A stretch of DNA of 64,000 bases from Globodera rostochiensis (GCA_018350325.1 JAEVLN010000007.1:649109-713108); one strand, 5' to 3'; numbered from the stretch's first letter, positions 33,250 through 44,514 are shown. Numbers and translations: made by a program. The notes: generated by a model from the sequence alone, not told the origin.

Positions 33250-33427
33250 ACTAGAGTCCGGACCCAAAACCCAAAAATTTTTTGGGTTTTTTGTACAAAA
33301 AATGGGACCAAAAAATTTTTGGGTTTTGGGTTTTGGGTCAGATGGTCGCAAAACCCAAAAAAAACCAAAACCCAAAAAATGACCAAAAAATTTTTGGGTT
33401 TTGGGTCCAAGTTTCCGGTCTCTAATC
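33250..33427. repeat. ACCCAAAA-rich TIR repeat, copy 1
   Basis: Begins TAGAGTCCGGACCCAAAACC and ends GGTCCAAGTTTCCGGTCTCTA; the ends are inverted (GAGTCCGG versus CCGGTCTC). The interior is many copies of ACCCAAAA and its complement. Flanking TA at both ends may be the TSD. The Phe/Gly/Trp-rich frames inside (FGFWVLGP) are simple-repeat artefacts. Further copies: 41330-41490, about 42040-42235, 58217-58375 and 58975-59135. Confidence 0.7.
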
Positions 33428-33429
33428 AT

Positions 33430-34602
33430 ATCCCCGCCATCATTCGATGCTTCCATTTTTTGGGCACAATGTTCCTTCTCATTTGAAGCATTTTCCCAAA
33501 AGTTTTTGCCAAAGTTCTTAACAGCCTCCCATGCCGGGCATGCATCCATAACATCCACTGTTATAATTCATCATCCCACACTGTCCACATGAACAGCCTT
33601 TGAATTAAAAATAATAAATACAAAAAAAAAGATAATTATCAAAAATAATAATATCCCCGCCAACATTCGATTCATCCATTTATTGGCTATAAAGTTCCTT
33701 CCGATTTTCAAGCATTTTCTCAAAAGTTTTTGCCAAAGTTTGTACCTCTTCTGTGATCTGCATTAGAGGTATTTCCAAATAATTATTTCAATTCCTCTCC
33801 AACGCCCAAAAAGCTATTCCATCAAATTGTATATCAGCTAATAATATTTCTTCGGAAACGATTTCTTCCATTTCAATTTGCTTAGGCTTCAACTGGTTGC
33901 AAAGAATCCTTTGTCTGTTTCCACAATTCAGGCCCAAAATATTGCATTTCATTGTTCTGAATTTTTGACAATAATTTAATCATTTTTTTTAAAATTTCGA
34001 TATTTTTGATTTTGGGTACCAGCATTTTAACTCTTTCGCCATGTTGTTTAATTGTGCAGATTATTGCAACGACTTTTTGATACTTTTATTCGGCAATGCT
34101 TTTGGGATTCTTTTTGCAAAAATTTAATAATCATTTTCTAAATTGCCTTCCATAACTTAGCCCCTTTTTTCGGAATTGCCACTTCAACCAGTGGCTTTAT
34201 TTGATCAAACAATGCACACAAATTAAACTGATCGATGTGCTCTTTCCCTATCAATGCATCAATTATGCTTATTGTCTCTCGATTTGTGTTATTTGTAAAA
34301 TGTTTTCAAATCCCGATGGCCGACCCAATTAGACAACAAATCTTGAGCTCTGTCATAAACTTCTTAAATTTGTTTTAATTTTATGTTTTCAGGCATTGTT
34401 TACACTACTTACCCTTCCGTTGGTTGAACTCGAAATTTATTGCCAGTTCATATCGCACATTATTCAAAAATAACATTTTTGCTTCTTCATTATCACTAAA
34501 GATTGTAAATGTAAATTTACAATTTTCAAATTTTGCTTTTAGACAAATTAACAAAAATTATATATAAAAAGAAAACTTGCAATTTTTTGCAGCTTTCCTC
34601 AA
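33430..34602 (-). pseudogene. Decayed gene, inverted partial copy
   Basis: Inverted copy of about 57,025-58,220. Recognisable coding fragments on - include an exon with NEEAKMLFLNNVRYELAINF and a following segment around LSNWVGHRDLKTFYK, then a frameshift into ETINIIDALIGKEHIDQFNL and a stop after LWKAI. The same frameshift and stop are in the other copy, so decay preceded duplication. The most distal part (33,440-33,558) encodes an open MDVMDACPAWEAVKNFGKNF frame. Function unknown. Confidence 0.6.
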
Positions 34603-35340
34603 CATCAAAAATAACGAAGCTTCATCAAGTTCAGCATTAAAAGAAAATGTAGAAAAAACCCCAGACGAAGCTTATGATTCTAAAGCTGATCAACCTTCAC
34701 TCATTGGTCTGGAATAATTTTTAAATGAAAGATTTTAAGCGCATGTTATGCAATGTTTGTTGGGATGAATTAGCTCAAAAGATAAAATCAAAAAATAAAA
34801 AATCAAAAAATATACACTTAATCATATAAATGAGGACTTAAAAACGTACTTAAGAGCAGGACGTGCTTTCCGAATTACTTTGAGACAAAAATTGTTTTCA
34901 AAAAAATTTAAATTTTAGAAAATTCGGGTCCGGGTTAAAGAAAATATAAATAAAATTTTTTAACAACGTTTTCAATCAAAAACAGCCAGCCGGCCTAGCT
35001 GATGATTATGTAAATTCATCACATATTTTTGCAGTAAATACAGAGTGTTGTCATAACAACACTAACCGACAGAGACATATTATATTTTTATTACAGTTTT
35101 TCCGTAAAATTACTAAATTTTTTGAAATTAAAGTAATTTACCGATATAAATACAAACATCCGCTATTGAACGTAAATTTAATCAAATGAATAGGAAACAA
35201 ACTGATTTTAACTAAATTTTCACATACAAAAATTTCCATTAAAATCCATAGGAATTAAAGCTTCAAAGCAAAAGCAGAACTTCAATAATTTATAATTAAA
35301 ATCTCAATCATATTAAGTTTTTATAAAAAAACATAATAAA
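34603..35340. repeat. Upstream block shared by CBM2 copies
   Basis: Sequence upstream of the CBM2-B ATG. It matches the upstream of CBM2-D (60,111-60,830, inverted) throughout, and that of CBM2-C (48,870-49,262) over its proximal 390 bp. It contains the presumptive promoter. CBM2-C homology stops abruptly after ATTTTCTTTAA, where other sequence begins. Confidence 0.7.
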
Positions 35341-35599
35341 ATGAATGCGATCGGAATATTGTCTTTTGGTTTTTTATTTGCGCGACCGTAGTTTTGGCTC
35401 AACCAAGCACAAGTCCAGTCATTGTGTCAGTGGAGTTAGTGAACAGCACGGAAAACCACTACAATTACAGCCTGGAATTCACTGGCAACATTTTCAAGCT
35501 GATTTGCCAAGTGACCTTCCAAGTTCAACTGCCCGATGGGGTGACTTTTATTTAAACAATAACAATTAAATATAATTAATTAAATTAACATTTAGGCAA
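35341..35599 (+). pseudogene. CBM2 copy B, exon 1 (frameshifted) and intron
   Basis: Homologous to exon 1 of copies C and D, but it has a 3-bp deletion near the start and one T missing from a T-run (GGTTTTTTATTTGC), which shifts the frame inside the signal peptide and meets a TAG. Intron and acceptor (AACATTTAGGCAA) follow. Exon 2 is not here: sequence diverges after GGCAA and the missing exon is found 5.0 kb away at 40621. The copy is therefore broken twice. Confidence 0.8.
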
Positions 35600-36240
35600 T
35601 TATATATATGTTAGTTTGACAAGGAGTTTCGCGTTCAAAAAAGGATTTGAGCTTTCCGGGAATCGGGAGCCCCGTGAAAGTTTTACATCACTTAACCAAC
35701 TTTTTGAGGCGCATCCAAAATAACTATAGGCGTGGCGCTCAGATGGACGCCTGCAGTGCAGTGCCCCGATTGCGGGTCAAAATTTCAGTCCCACTGAAGA
35801 AAACTTTTTTCTTTGGATCGGGAGCGCTTAGGTCTTGCTGGTAGGATTTTAAGTTGGAATGTTTCCGACAACTTTGCTATTGATCACTTTTTGATCAGAG
35901 GAAAACTCTGGCCTGCAGAATTCGGCAAAAATTGCTGGGTCGGGATCCCGATTTTCGTTTTTTGTCACTAACTTTTTTGGGTTTGCCCGTAGCGCTTTGT
36001 GATCTTTTGCATTATTGTAGAGATTTTCGAGCTGCGTCGAATGGTGTTTAGTTTGTTTGAAAATTTTTTGAAATTTTCGAGCTAGGCCACCTAGAATGTT
36101 TTTCGGTTTTTTGTCATTAACTTTTTTTGGCGTACTTTTCAGGCAAAATAAAAAATACTTTCAAGACCCAACTTTTTAAGAGCTATCGATTGGTGTTTAT
36201 TTTGTCCGAAAATTCCGAAAAACGCTTTTTCCAAGCCAAG

Positions 36241-36303
36241 TCCAGGGTGGTGTAGTGGTGAGTGGCGGGGGTGTGGGGGGGTCGGGTGGGGGTTCGGATC
36301 CGC
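36241..36303 (+). ncRNA. tRNA-like (SINE-head-like) segment
   Basis: TGGTGTAGTGG (36248-36258) fits the pol III A-box TRGYNNARNNG, and GGTTCGGATCC (36291-36301) is one base off the B-box GGTTCGANNCC, at normal tRNA spacing. The middle is extremely G-rich and does not form a good anticodon arm, so it is more likely a tRNA-derived SINE head or degraded tRNA pseudogene than a working tRNA. Confidence 0.4.
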
Positions 36304-37339
36304 TTGACTGAAATCATTTTTTCCGACTTTCTTATGATATTTACGGTAGTGGTAACAATTTCTAAAATTCTTTTAAATTATTCCCGAGTTTTTAAAAATA
36401 TTTTTGTGGGGTATTTTGAAATTTTTTGATATCTCATTTTTTTGATCACCAAAATTGGGGAAATAAGTAAAAAAATCATATCTTTTCTTACAGATCAGCT
36501 TTTTGAATGATTTTGATCTCTTAAAATGCAGAAAAATAAGCGCAATTTTTATGCTATATTAGTTTTATGATAGGTTAAAAATGCAAAAAGTTATAGACAA
36601 TTTTTCGAAAAAAATGAATTTTTAACAAAAAAATTAATAACAATTTTTCAAAAAGAGATTTTCAAAAACACTTTAATTAGTTAAATAGCTAATTTTTTGC
36701 TCTATTAGAAAATATTTTAGTTCATATTAATCCCTTAACATAGAACAGAGTTATGGTCGAAAAAGTGGTTTTGACTTTTAAGACCAAAGGGGGGACCCTT
36801 TTGAGGTGTCATCAAATAATTTAATAATTTTTTTCCATTTTCTTTGCGCATTTATTGTGATGAAAATAATTTTCTAAAAATATTTTAAATATTATATAAT
36901 TTATTAAAAATAATTTGATGACAATTCAGTAATTTTTTGAAAAATTTTTTTGTTTGGATGGAAGAATTCACTGATTGTTGGCGAAATAGTGTGCTAAATT
37001 GAGAGAAAGTGTGTAGACAGTTAGAAGAAAAGAGAGTTAACGTGAAATTCTGATGCATCCTTGAGTAGTTTTCAACCATTTAATTATTGTTTTAGAGAAT
37101 AGGTAAAAAGGGGGGGGGGAGGGATTGTGTGAGGGAGGGGGGAGCAGGTTGTTGAAGGGGGTGAGGTTGTACCTGGGGTGATCAGGGAGAAGGTGGGGGT
37201 GATGTACTTGGCGCGATTGGGATGCACTCCCCGTACCCCGAACCGTTGTACTTGAGAATCGTTGTGTCCATGGTCCCATTTTCGGCCAATTTGTTGTACC
37301 TGGTCTTATTTTTCGTCCACTTTTTTGTTTAACCAGACT

Positions 37340-38395
37340 CAATCAGTTCAAAAACCGCACTCCCCGCACACCGATCAATTCAGTTTTTGTGGGGGGAGTG
37401 GAGGAGTTGCAGCTGGCGAGTGGGATGGGAGGGGGGGGGGATGTAATTGGCGTGATCGGATGTTGTACCTGGCCTGATCGGCGTGTTGTATGAATGCTTG
37501 GAGGGTTGTACCTGGCGTGATTGGGGGGGGGGGGGGTTGTGTCGTTGCGACGTAACTTGTCCAGGGCTATGTCGTTGCAGTCGTTGCAACGCAACTTGTC
37601 CGGAGTATTTGAATATTTTTTGAAATTTCATTTTTTTGTTCAGCAAGCCCAAACCGTTGTACCTGGCTCAATCAACGCTTCAAAACTGTCATTCCCGCAC
37701 CCCGAACCGTTGTACCTGGCACAATCAACGGTTCAAACGGCATTCCCCGAACCCCGAACCTCAGAAATATGCTTTTATATGCACTAATCAAAGTGCGCTA
37801 ACTCTAACCTTTTTTACATGAACCGCACTCCCCGCACACCGATCAATTCAGTTTTTGTGGGGGGAGTGGAGGAGTTGCAGCTGGCGAGTGGGATGGGAGG
37901 GGGGGGGGATGTAATTGGCGTGATCGGATGTTGTACCTGGCCTGATCGGCGTGTTGTATGAATGCTTGGAGGGTTGTACCTGGCGTGATTGGGGGGGGGG
38001 GGGGGTTGTGTCGTTGCGACGTAACTTGTCCGGAGTTCTGTATTGCGACGCAACTTGTCCGGGGTTCTGTCGTTGCGACGTAACTTGTCAGGGGCTATGC
38101 CATCTTTTCCGGGGCTATGTCGTTGCGACGCAACTTGTCCAGGGCTATGTCGTTGCAACGCAACTTGTCCGGAGTATTTGAATATTTTTTGAAATTTCAT
38201 TTTTTTGTTCAGCAAGCCCCGAACCGTTGTACCTGGCTCAATCAACGGTTCAAAACTGTCATTCCCGCACCCCGAACCGTTGTACCTGGCACAATCAACG
38301 GTTCAAACGGCATTCCCCGAACCCCGAACCTCAGAAATATGCTTTTATATGCACTAATCAAAGTGCGCTAACTCTAACCTTTTTTACATGAATTC
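37340..38395. repeat. Tandem duplication of a G-run-bearing unit
   Basis: 37,350-37,815 and 37,822-38,395 are near-identical copies. Each runs from CCGCACTCCCCGCACACCGA through two long G tracts to CATTCCCCGAACCCCGAACC and TCTAACCTTTTTTACATGAA. The second copy has extra CGTTGCGACGCAACTTGTCC units. The G tracts (up to 13 G) could form quadruplexes. A further G-rich stretch is at about 37,108-37,170. Confidence 0.75.
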
Positions 38396-38796
38396 TATTT
38401 AGACAAAATCCCCAAAAAAGCCTTGGCCAATAAGGAGAACAACAATAACAACTGCACTAACATAACATCCGGAGGGCAAAAGAGCAGGGGAGAGTGCAAT
38501 AATATATCCGAGGGCAATGATGCGAGGGTATGTATTGCGAGACAATTTTTAGGGTTATGTCGTTACAAGTGTAGGTTTTGTCGTTGCGACACAACGTGTT
38601 ACTTTAAAGGAAATCAAAAAGTTATAGCCAAGCGAAAAAAATAAATTTTTTACAAAAAATTTTTTAGCAATTTTTTGAAAAGAGATTCGCAAAAACACTT
38701 TAATTAAGTTATTAACGTGAAATTCTGATGCAACTTTTAGGCGTTTGCAACCCATCTAATTATTATTTTAGAGAATAGTTAAAAGAGGGGGGGGGG

Positions 38797-39231
38797 GATG
38801 CGACTCAACTTGTCCGGGGTTATGTCGTTGCAACGCAACTTGTCCGGGGTTATGTCGTTGCGACGCATCTTGTCCGGGGTTATGTCGTTGCAACGCAACT
38901 TGTCCGGGGTTATGTCGTTGCGACGCATCTTGTCCGGGGTTATGTCGTTGCGACGCATCTTGTCCGGGGTTATGTCGTCGCGACGCAACTTGTCCGGGAT
39001 TATGTCGTTGCGACGCATCTTGTCCGGGGTTATGTCGTTGCGACGCATCTTGTCCGGGGTTATGTCGTCGCGACGCAACTTGTCCGGGATTATGTCGTTG
39101 CGACGCATCTTGTCCGGGGTTATGTCGTTGCGACGCAACTTGTCCGGGGTTATGTCGTTGCGTCGCAACTTGTCCAGGGTTATGTCGTTGCAACGCAACT
39201 TATCCGGGGTTATGTCGTTACGACGTAACAT
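38797..39231. repeat. 30-bp minisatellite, about 14 units
   Basis: Head-to-tail units of GGGGTTATGTCGTTGCGACG plus CATCTTGTCC (or CAACTTGTCC), exactly 30 bp long, with few substitutions. Both strands give long open frames (peptide NITPDKMRRN or GQDASQRHNP) because 30 is a multiple of 3; these are not genes. Some adjacent 60-150-bp blocks are identical, showing higher-order copying. Confidence 0.9.
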
Positions 39232-39249
39232 TTAAGTTTCCATACAGGT

Positions 39250-39480
39250 AATACAGATTCCATCCGTGGGCCAAAAGGACAAAATGCACGTAGTTGCAGT
39301 GGACGGTGAGCAACAAAGCGAAGCCGGTGGAAATATACAGCAAGAGGCCAACAGGGATTTTAAGTATCGAATAAATAATTATGAAGCAACTTGACGCCTT
39401 TACAGATTCCAACCGAGGGCCAAAAGAAGAAAGTGGGCGAAGTTGTATTGGATGATGTTCAACAAAATGAAGTAGGGCTA
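39250..39480 (+). pseudogene. Exon-like fragments inside the insertion
   Basis: Two paralogous coding-like stretches each follow an acceptor-like ACAG: IPSVGQKDKMHVVAVDGEQQ (from about 39,259) and IPTEGQKKKVGEVVLDDVQQ (from about 39,406). Codon pattern and the shared IPxxGQK start suggest captured or duplicated host exons. A further coding-like piece lies at 38,400-38,530 (KKALANKENNNNNCTN). Source gene not recognised. Confidence 0.4.
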
Positions 39481-39536
39481 TGCCTCTTGCGACGCAAGTG
39501 TAGGTTGGGCCCTTACGACGCAACTATAGGCATATG

Positions 39537-40510
39537 GCACTGCGATACAACGTAATGGTTATGTCATTACAATGCAACCTGTAAGGTTATGTCTGTGCGA
39601 CGCAAGCTGAAGATTGTGTCCTTACGACGCAATAGGACATGTCGCTTCGACACAACGTGAAGGGCATGATGCCCTTACTTTATTTAAAGTATCAATATCT
39701 ACCAATGTCTAACAGTTCTAATATTATTTTTTTTATAATTGTTTATTTTTGAAGCGAGATAAAAATTAAAATTTTTAAAATTTGTATATTCTTCAATATT
39801 ATCTTTACGAGGCAACGTGTAAAAATATGCTGTTTCGAGCAATATGGCGCTGCGAGCCAACGTAATGGTTATGTCATTACGATGCAACCTGTAGGGTTAT
39901 GTCGGTGCGACGCAAGCTGACGGTTGTGTCCTTACGACGCAACGTATAGGGCATGTCGCTTCGACACAACGTGAAAGGCATGATGCCCTTACTTTATTTA
40001 AAGTATCAATATCTAACAATGTTTAACAGTTCTTATACTATTTTTTTATAATTGTTTATTTATAAAGCGAGTTAAATATTAAAATTTTAAAATTTGTTTA
40101 TTCCTCAATATTATCTTTACGAGGCTACATGTAAGAGTATGCCGTTTTGAGCAACGTGTATGGTTATGTGTTGACGCAAATTTTGTAGATTTAAAGGTTA
40201 TGTTGCGACGCAACATGTAGGGTTATTGTTTTGCGTTGCAACATGTATGTTATTCCCTTATGACGCAACTTTCAGGTCTATTCATTGCGTCGCAATGTGA
40301 AGACATGATCTTACGACGCAACATATAGGGCGACGCAAGCGTAGGTTGGGCTCTTACGACGCAACTATAGGCATATGGCGCTGCGACGCAACATGTAGTG
40401 TTCCGCAAGCTGAAGGTGTGTCTTACAAAGGCACTTATAGGGCTATGTCGCTTCGACACAACGTGAAGGGCCTGCCTTTAGTTTATTTAAAGAATCAATA
40501 TCTACCAGTG
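39537..40510. repeat. About 300-bp tandem repeats with ACGACGCAAC motifs
   Basis: 39,537-39,740 and 39,838-40,070 are homologous, with a third partial copy at about 40,370-40,510. They share GCATGTCGCTTCGACACAAC, then TTACTTTATTTAAAGTATCA. All contain degenerate TGCGACGCAA palindromes related to the 30-bp minisatellite. Confidence 0.65.
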
Positions 40511-40620
40511 TAAATAACAGTATCGAAACTGCATCACGCACCTCGATCTAGGTAGCGAAGCTCTACAAGCGCGGCAGCGCTTTAGCAGCACATAGATAGT
40601 GTTGTACCTCACTCCACTAG

Positions 40621-40823
40621 TTCTGGAAAAGTATTGGAACATGAACCCGGTCAACGGCACGGACAACAAGCAGTTCACATTGCCGGACAATGTGCGTCTT
40701 TATCCCGGACAATCCTTTGCCGATGCCGGAATTACTGTGACCGGCGGTGGTGGTGAACCAGAAGTAACGATTGTGGACGTGAACTCTGTGCTAAGCACAA
40801 AAAAATGCCCGGATTCTGCATAG
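40621..40823 (+). pseudogene. CBM2 copy B, exon 2 separated from its first exon
   Basis: The sequence from TTCTGGAAAAG encodes LEKYWNMNPVNGTDNKQFTL, PDNVRLYPGQSFADAGITVT, then GGGGEPEVTIVDVNS and a stop at 40823. It is nearly identical to CBM2-D exon 2. It lies 5 kb from its exon 1 with no local acceptor other than repeat sequence, so it is unlikely to be expressed as a CBM2 protein. Downstream sequence to 41,100 matches the 3' flank of copy D. Confidence 0.8.
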
Positions 40824-42992
40824 AACTAAATGTGAAAGTGATTCCGCGAGTTGATCAAAAAATCAGTTCCAAAATATTTAAATTGGGCAGGTCGTGAACA
40901 GCTTTCCCATTTTCTGAAATTGATGCCTCTACAATTTTTACGGACTTTAATTATGCATATTCATTTTCAGCAAAAATTTTTTAATCCAAAAAAAATTCCA
41001 TTATTTATTTTCAAAAGGCTCGCTTATCAGGAGAATTTATCTTTAATTTTTATATTTTAGCAGAGCTGGGCGAATCTGTTTCGTTAATTGGAAAAATTTG
41101 TTTCGTTAATAGCAATTTTCACAAAAAAGCACCAATAAAGTTGAGGTGTCCTGCATGCCGATTAAAATGGATGGAAGCAATAAACACCATTGAAAATTAA
41201 ATCGAAATCCCGAAAAAAACAGCGGTGAAACATTTAAATCAAAAACCCCGGACGTTAGAACATTGGTAACAAAAATCCCCAAAATAACAAAAAACAAAAC
41301 AAATAAATCATTCGGACATAATCATATCTAGAGTCCGGACCCAAAACCCAAAAATTTTTTGGCTTTTTTGTACAAAAAATTGGACCAAAAAATTTTTGGG
41401 TTTTGGGCCCGATTGGAGCAAAACCCAAAAAAACCAAAACCCAAAAAATGACCAAAAAATTTTAGGGTTTTGGGTTTTGGGTCCATGCAATTTTTTGTAC
41501 AAAAGTTTTGGGTGTTGCCCAATTGAATTTACACCCCTAAAGATCGCATCATTTAGTGTTTTTCCAATATTTTACAAGAATCTTTATAACTAATTGATGG
41601 CTTAGTGGTTTGAAAAAGTGCCGGAATTTTAAAATTTTGGTTGCAAATCCCTTAACAAATTGAGACAAAAATTCAAAATTTTCTCGGCGGCGCCTATCGG
41701 CACCGCCGACCGCCACCCCCCAGTAAAGCAGAATTTGCAAAAAGAAATTGGATTTCTGAAAATTCAAAAAATCGGTAAATTATCGAAATTTTACACAATT
41801 TTCTTTACAATAAAAAAGTTTTGGTATTAAATTCATTATATTCACACACCTAAAAAATATTCCTCATTTTTTTCTGATTTTTCAGCCGGTATTCCTGATT
41901 TTGGGTTTGACATGTGGCTACCCTGATATTAATATTATTCATGGATTTATGATTACTGGTCAGAAAAATGTGTTGAATAAAACTTTTATTAAAAAATTTT
42001 AAAAAATAGGAAATTTGGGCATTTTATTATGTTTTCTAAAATTTTTTGGGTTTTGTACAAAATTTTGGGTTTTGTCAACCCAAAAAAACCCAAAACCCAA
42101 AAAATGGCCAAAAAATTTTTGGGTTTTGGGTTTTGGGTCAGATGGTCGCAGAAAACCCAAAAAAAATCAAAACCAAAAAAATGCCCAAAAAATTTTTGGG
42201 TTTTGGGTTTTGGGTCCAAGTTTCCGGTCTCTAATCAAAACACACTTTTATTTGAAAATGAAACAATTCAGAGTCTTTTTTTGGCATATTTCTACTACCA
42301 GAATTTCGAAAAAATTGTATATATATTTTTTTATTTAAAAAACTTGACAAGGACAATTATTTTAAAATAAAAATATATTTGCATGTTGTAAAAATGTCAT
42401 ATTTTATTAAACACTCACTGATAATCCCCAACAAAAAAATTGCTTTTACATTTTTGTATAAAACAGTTTGCTGCAAGAAAGATCATAGTCAGGCTTACAT
42501 ATCTCAATGAATCGTACGCCATGTTCTGCTCGCCGTTCTCCGGCCATTAAGTTCCATAGCAAAATTCGTGCAGCACTGATTTTGATGTTTGGTTTATACA
42601 TTAGGTAATTCCTGCAAAATTTGCCGGAGACTTTAGATCATAATTAGGGATAGGATGTTTATGTTTAACATATTTTTTTTCGTGAATTCCTTACTATGAG
42701 AGAAGCCCAAAAATAGTATTTGTTTTGAAAAATTTTTTGAATTAGGGCGACTTTTTAGCAAACAAAATCACTTAACGCAATAGTCGTATAAATAGATAAA
42801 TGTTTAAAGCCACATTAAAGACTTTAGAAAATCCTCAGTTGGCATTAAAAATTCCCATAAGCGAAAATAATTATGTAAGAAAGAGAAAGTGGAATTCAGC
42901 TGATTGGGCGTAGAGGATTAAAACGCCTCGGGCGGAGGCAAATTCCTCAAAAGGATTAAATCTTCAAGATCAAAAAATAATTTTAAAAAAAG
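40824..42992. repeat. Repeat-rich intergenic block
   Basis: 40,824-41,330 is the 3' flank of CBM2-B, matching 59,140-59,644 inverted. 41,330-41,490 and 42,040-42,235 are ACCCAAAA-rich TIR repeats. 41,640-41,715 holds the GGCGCC hairpin repeat. 42,360-42,900 is AT-rich with no supported gene, and 42,900-42,950 shares the AAACGCCTCGGG motif with 27,625. Confidence 0.6.
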
Positions 42993-43181
42993 TTGAATGT
43001 CTGTCTGTCTGTGTGTAACGCTGTTGAATTTGGCGAAGACGTTGCGCCAAGTTTAAATACTTTTTTAAAAAAATTCAAATTTAAATGTTTTGCAAAGATT
43101 CAATGCAAATGTGGAGCCAAACAATATTATGCCTGTGGAGAACGGAATATATCGGGATCGCATTTATGCCCGTTAGTTTAG
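42993..43181 (+). CDS. Small Cys-containing ORF of duplicated block
   Basis: Open frame of 62 codons using a TTG-type start in the computed frame; no ATG with good context, so it may be an exon or a chance ORF. The C-terminal half has spaced Cys (FKCFAKIQCKCGAKQYYACG then ERNISGSHLC). The second block has the same sequence, interrupted by a foldback element between GCAAATGTGG and AACCAAAC (50,278-51,181). Function unknown. Confidence 0.3.
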   Translation: MNVCLSVCNAVEFGEDVAPSLNTFLKKFKFKCFAKIQCKCGAKQYYACGERNISGSHLCPLV

Positions 43182-43671
43182 CCATTTTATTGTGAACTTA
43201 AATCAAAGTTAATTAATAATTTAAAATTGTAATTTAAAAACCATACAAAACTTTCATAGAACATTTTATACATCTGGTGAAATTTTGGATGAACGCGCTA
43301 TGGAACGCGTTCGAAGAGAATTTGCAGAGCCAAACAATGCTATGCCTGTCGAGTAGTGATGCCTAGACATAAAATTTACCGAGCCCCGAGATTTTACACT
43401 GTGATTCGAGACCGATGCTTTTTGAAAATTTTTAAATTTTTTTAGGTTCACAAATTCGGGAAATTGAAAAATTTTAGCCATTTTTATTCTGGGTTGGAGC
43501 GACCAGCGGTGCCAACAGCGATGCCGAGAAAATTTGGCATTACGTATTTTCAAATCTTTCAAGCTCTAGAGATCTGTAACGAAATTTTCGCCAAAAACGG
43601 CACCTATAACAGTGTATTTTTCAAGACCAAAAACCCAAGACCGAGACTCAGCAAGCCAAGACTTAGTGAGG

Positions 43672-43990
43672 GAAGCGCACTGTGCCCCCCAGATTGAGCA
43701 CCGTTGACTCCCCGGATGAAATTGGGGAAGGGGAAAGATGGGGAGGATGCCCGGGCCCTGGGCATTGGTGATGGACTCGCCCAACTCTCCGATCCAGCAC
43801 TGACGATAGAGTTTATTCCGTCCTGCTCAACGACCGATGGAACAAGGACAGAGGGATGAAGACTGATCGCTGGGGGAAAGGAGGGGAACAGGATGAAGCA
43901 ATGTGGGCGGGGACATTATTGAAATGGATAAATGTGATCAATAATAGGGGTAAAGTCCAGCAGTTCTCTGAGGGGTGAAATGGAATGGAA
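43672..43990. other. About 319-bp GC-richer insertion private to block T1
   Basis: In block T2 (51,740) the sequence reads GCCAAGACTTTTTCGAGG without interruption. In T1 it is GCCAAGACTT, then about 319 bp of purine-rich, GC-richer DNA (GGGGAAGGGGAAAGATGGGG and similar), then TTTTTCGAGG. No TIRs, clear TSD or coding sequence recognised. It could be an insertion in T1 or a deletion in T2. Confidence 0.6.
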
Positions 43991-44514
43991 AATGCCGACG
44001 GGAAACCCTTACAACTTTTTCGAGGTTAATTAATTGTTTCTGGAACATTTTGGTATTTAGAATTTTAAATTTAAAACGCTGGCAAAAGTCTGTCTGTCTG
44101 TACATTCGTAGTGTTATTTATGAAAATCAGATCATTAATTTGTTTATCCATATTTCAAATTGTTTATGTTGCGTGGATTATTTATTTAAAAAATGATTTT
44201 TTTTATATTAAAATTTTATAATCTCTTTTTCAGTCTCTTAACTGAGCATATTCATTTTCAGCAAATTTTTTTAGTCAAAAAAAAAAATTCCACTATTAGA
44301 AAGATTCGATTATCTGGAGAATTGATTTTAAATTTTATATTTTAGGGGTGTATTTTCAAGAGATTGAATTTAATAACAGATCAAATTTTAACGGTTTTAA
44401 CCAGGACTTCCTGGGACCAAAAAAATCGGGACCGGGGCTGTTGTCAGCATCGGATACTAAAAATCTCTCCTTCTTCTGGAGCTGCAGATGGTGCCATCAA
44501 ATAATTGTTCTGGG

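Larger units (their letters stand above)
35600..40620. mobile_element. 5.0-kb insertion splitting CBM2 copy B, Helitron-like
   Basis: Comparison with CBM2-D shows the intact target GGCAA|TTCTGG. In copy B, GGCAA is followed by 5,021 bp and then TTCTGG. There is no target duplication, the insertion is between A and T, and the 3' end is CACTCCACTAG followed by T. These fit Helitron rules (A|T target, CTRR 3' end, no TSD). Against it: the 5' end reads TTATATA rather than TC, and the nearest GC-rich hairpin (AGCGCGGCAGCGCT) is about 40 bp from the 3' end. The insert contains minisatellites, a tandem duplication, a tRNA-like segment and exon-like fragments, but no Rep/helicase, so it would be non-autonomous. 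Confidence 0.55.

Noticed and set aside
38797..39231. CRISPR-like array of 30-bp repeats
   Set aside because: Units are contiguous with no unique spacers, and the genome is clearly eukaryotic.
38768..39235. Long ORFs of 140-150 codons on both strands
   Set aside because: They are translations of a 30-bp minisatellite whose length is divisible by 3; several frames are equally open.
41255..42370. FGFWVLGP-rich ORFs, also at 33,208 and 58,088-58,366
   Set aside because: Simple-sequence translation of ACCCAAAA repeats within TIR elements, not a protein family.
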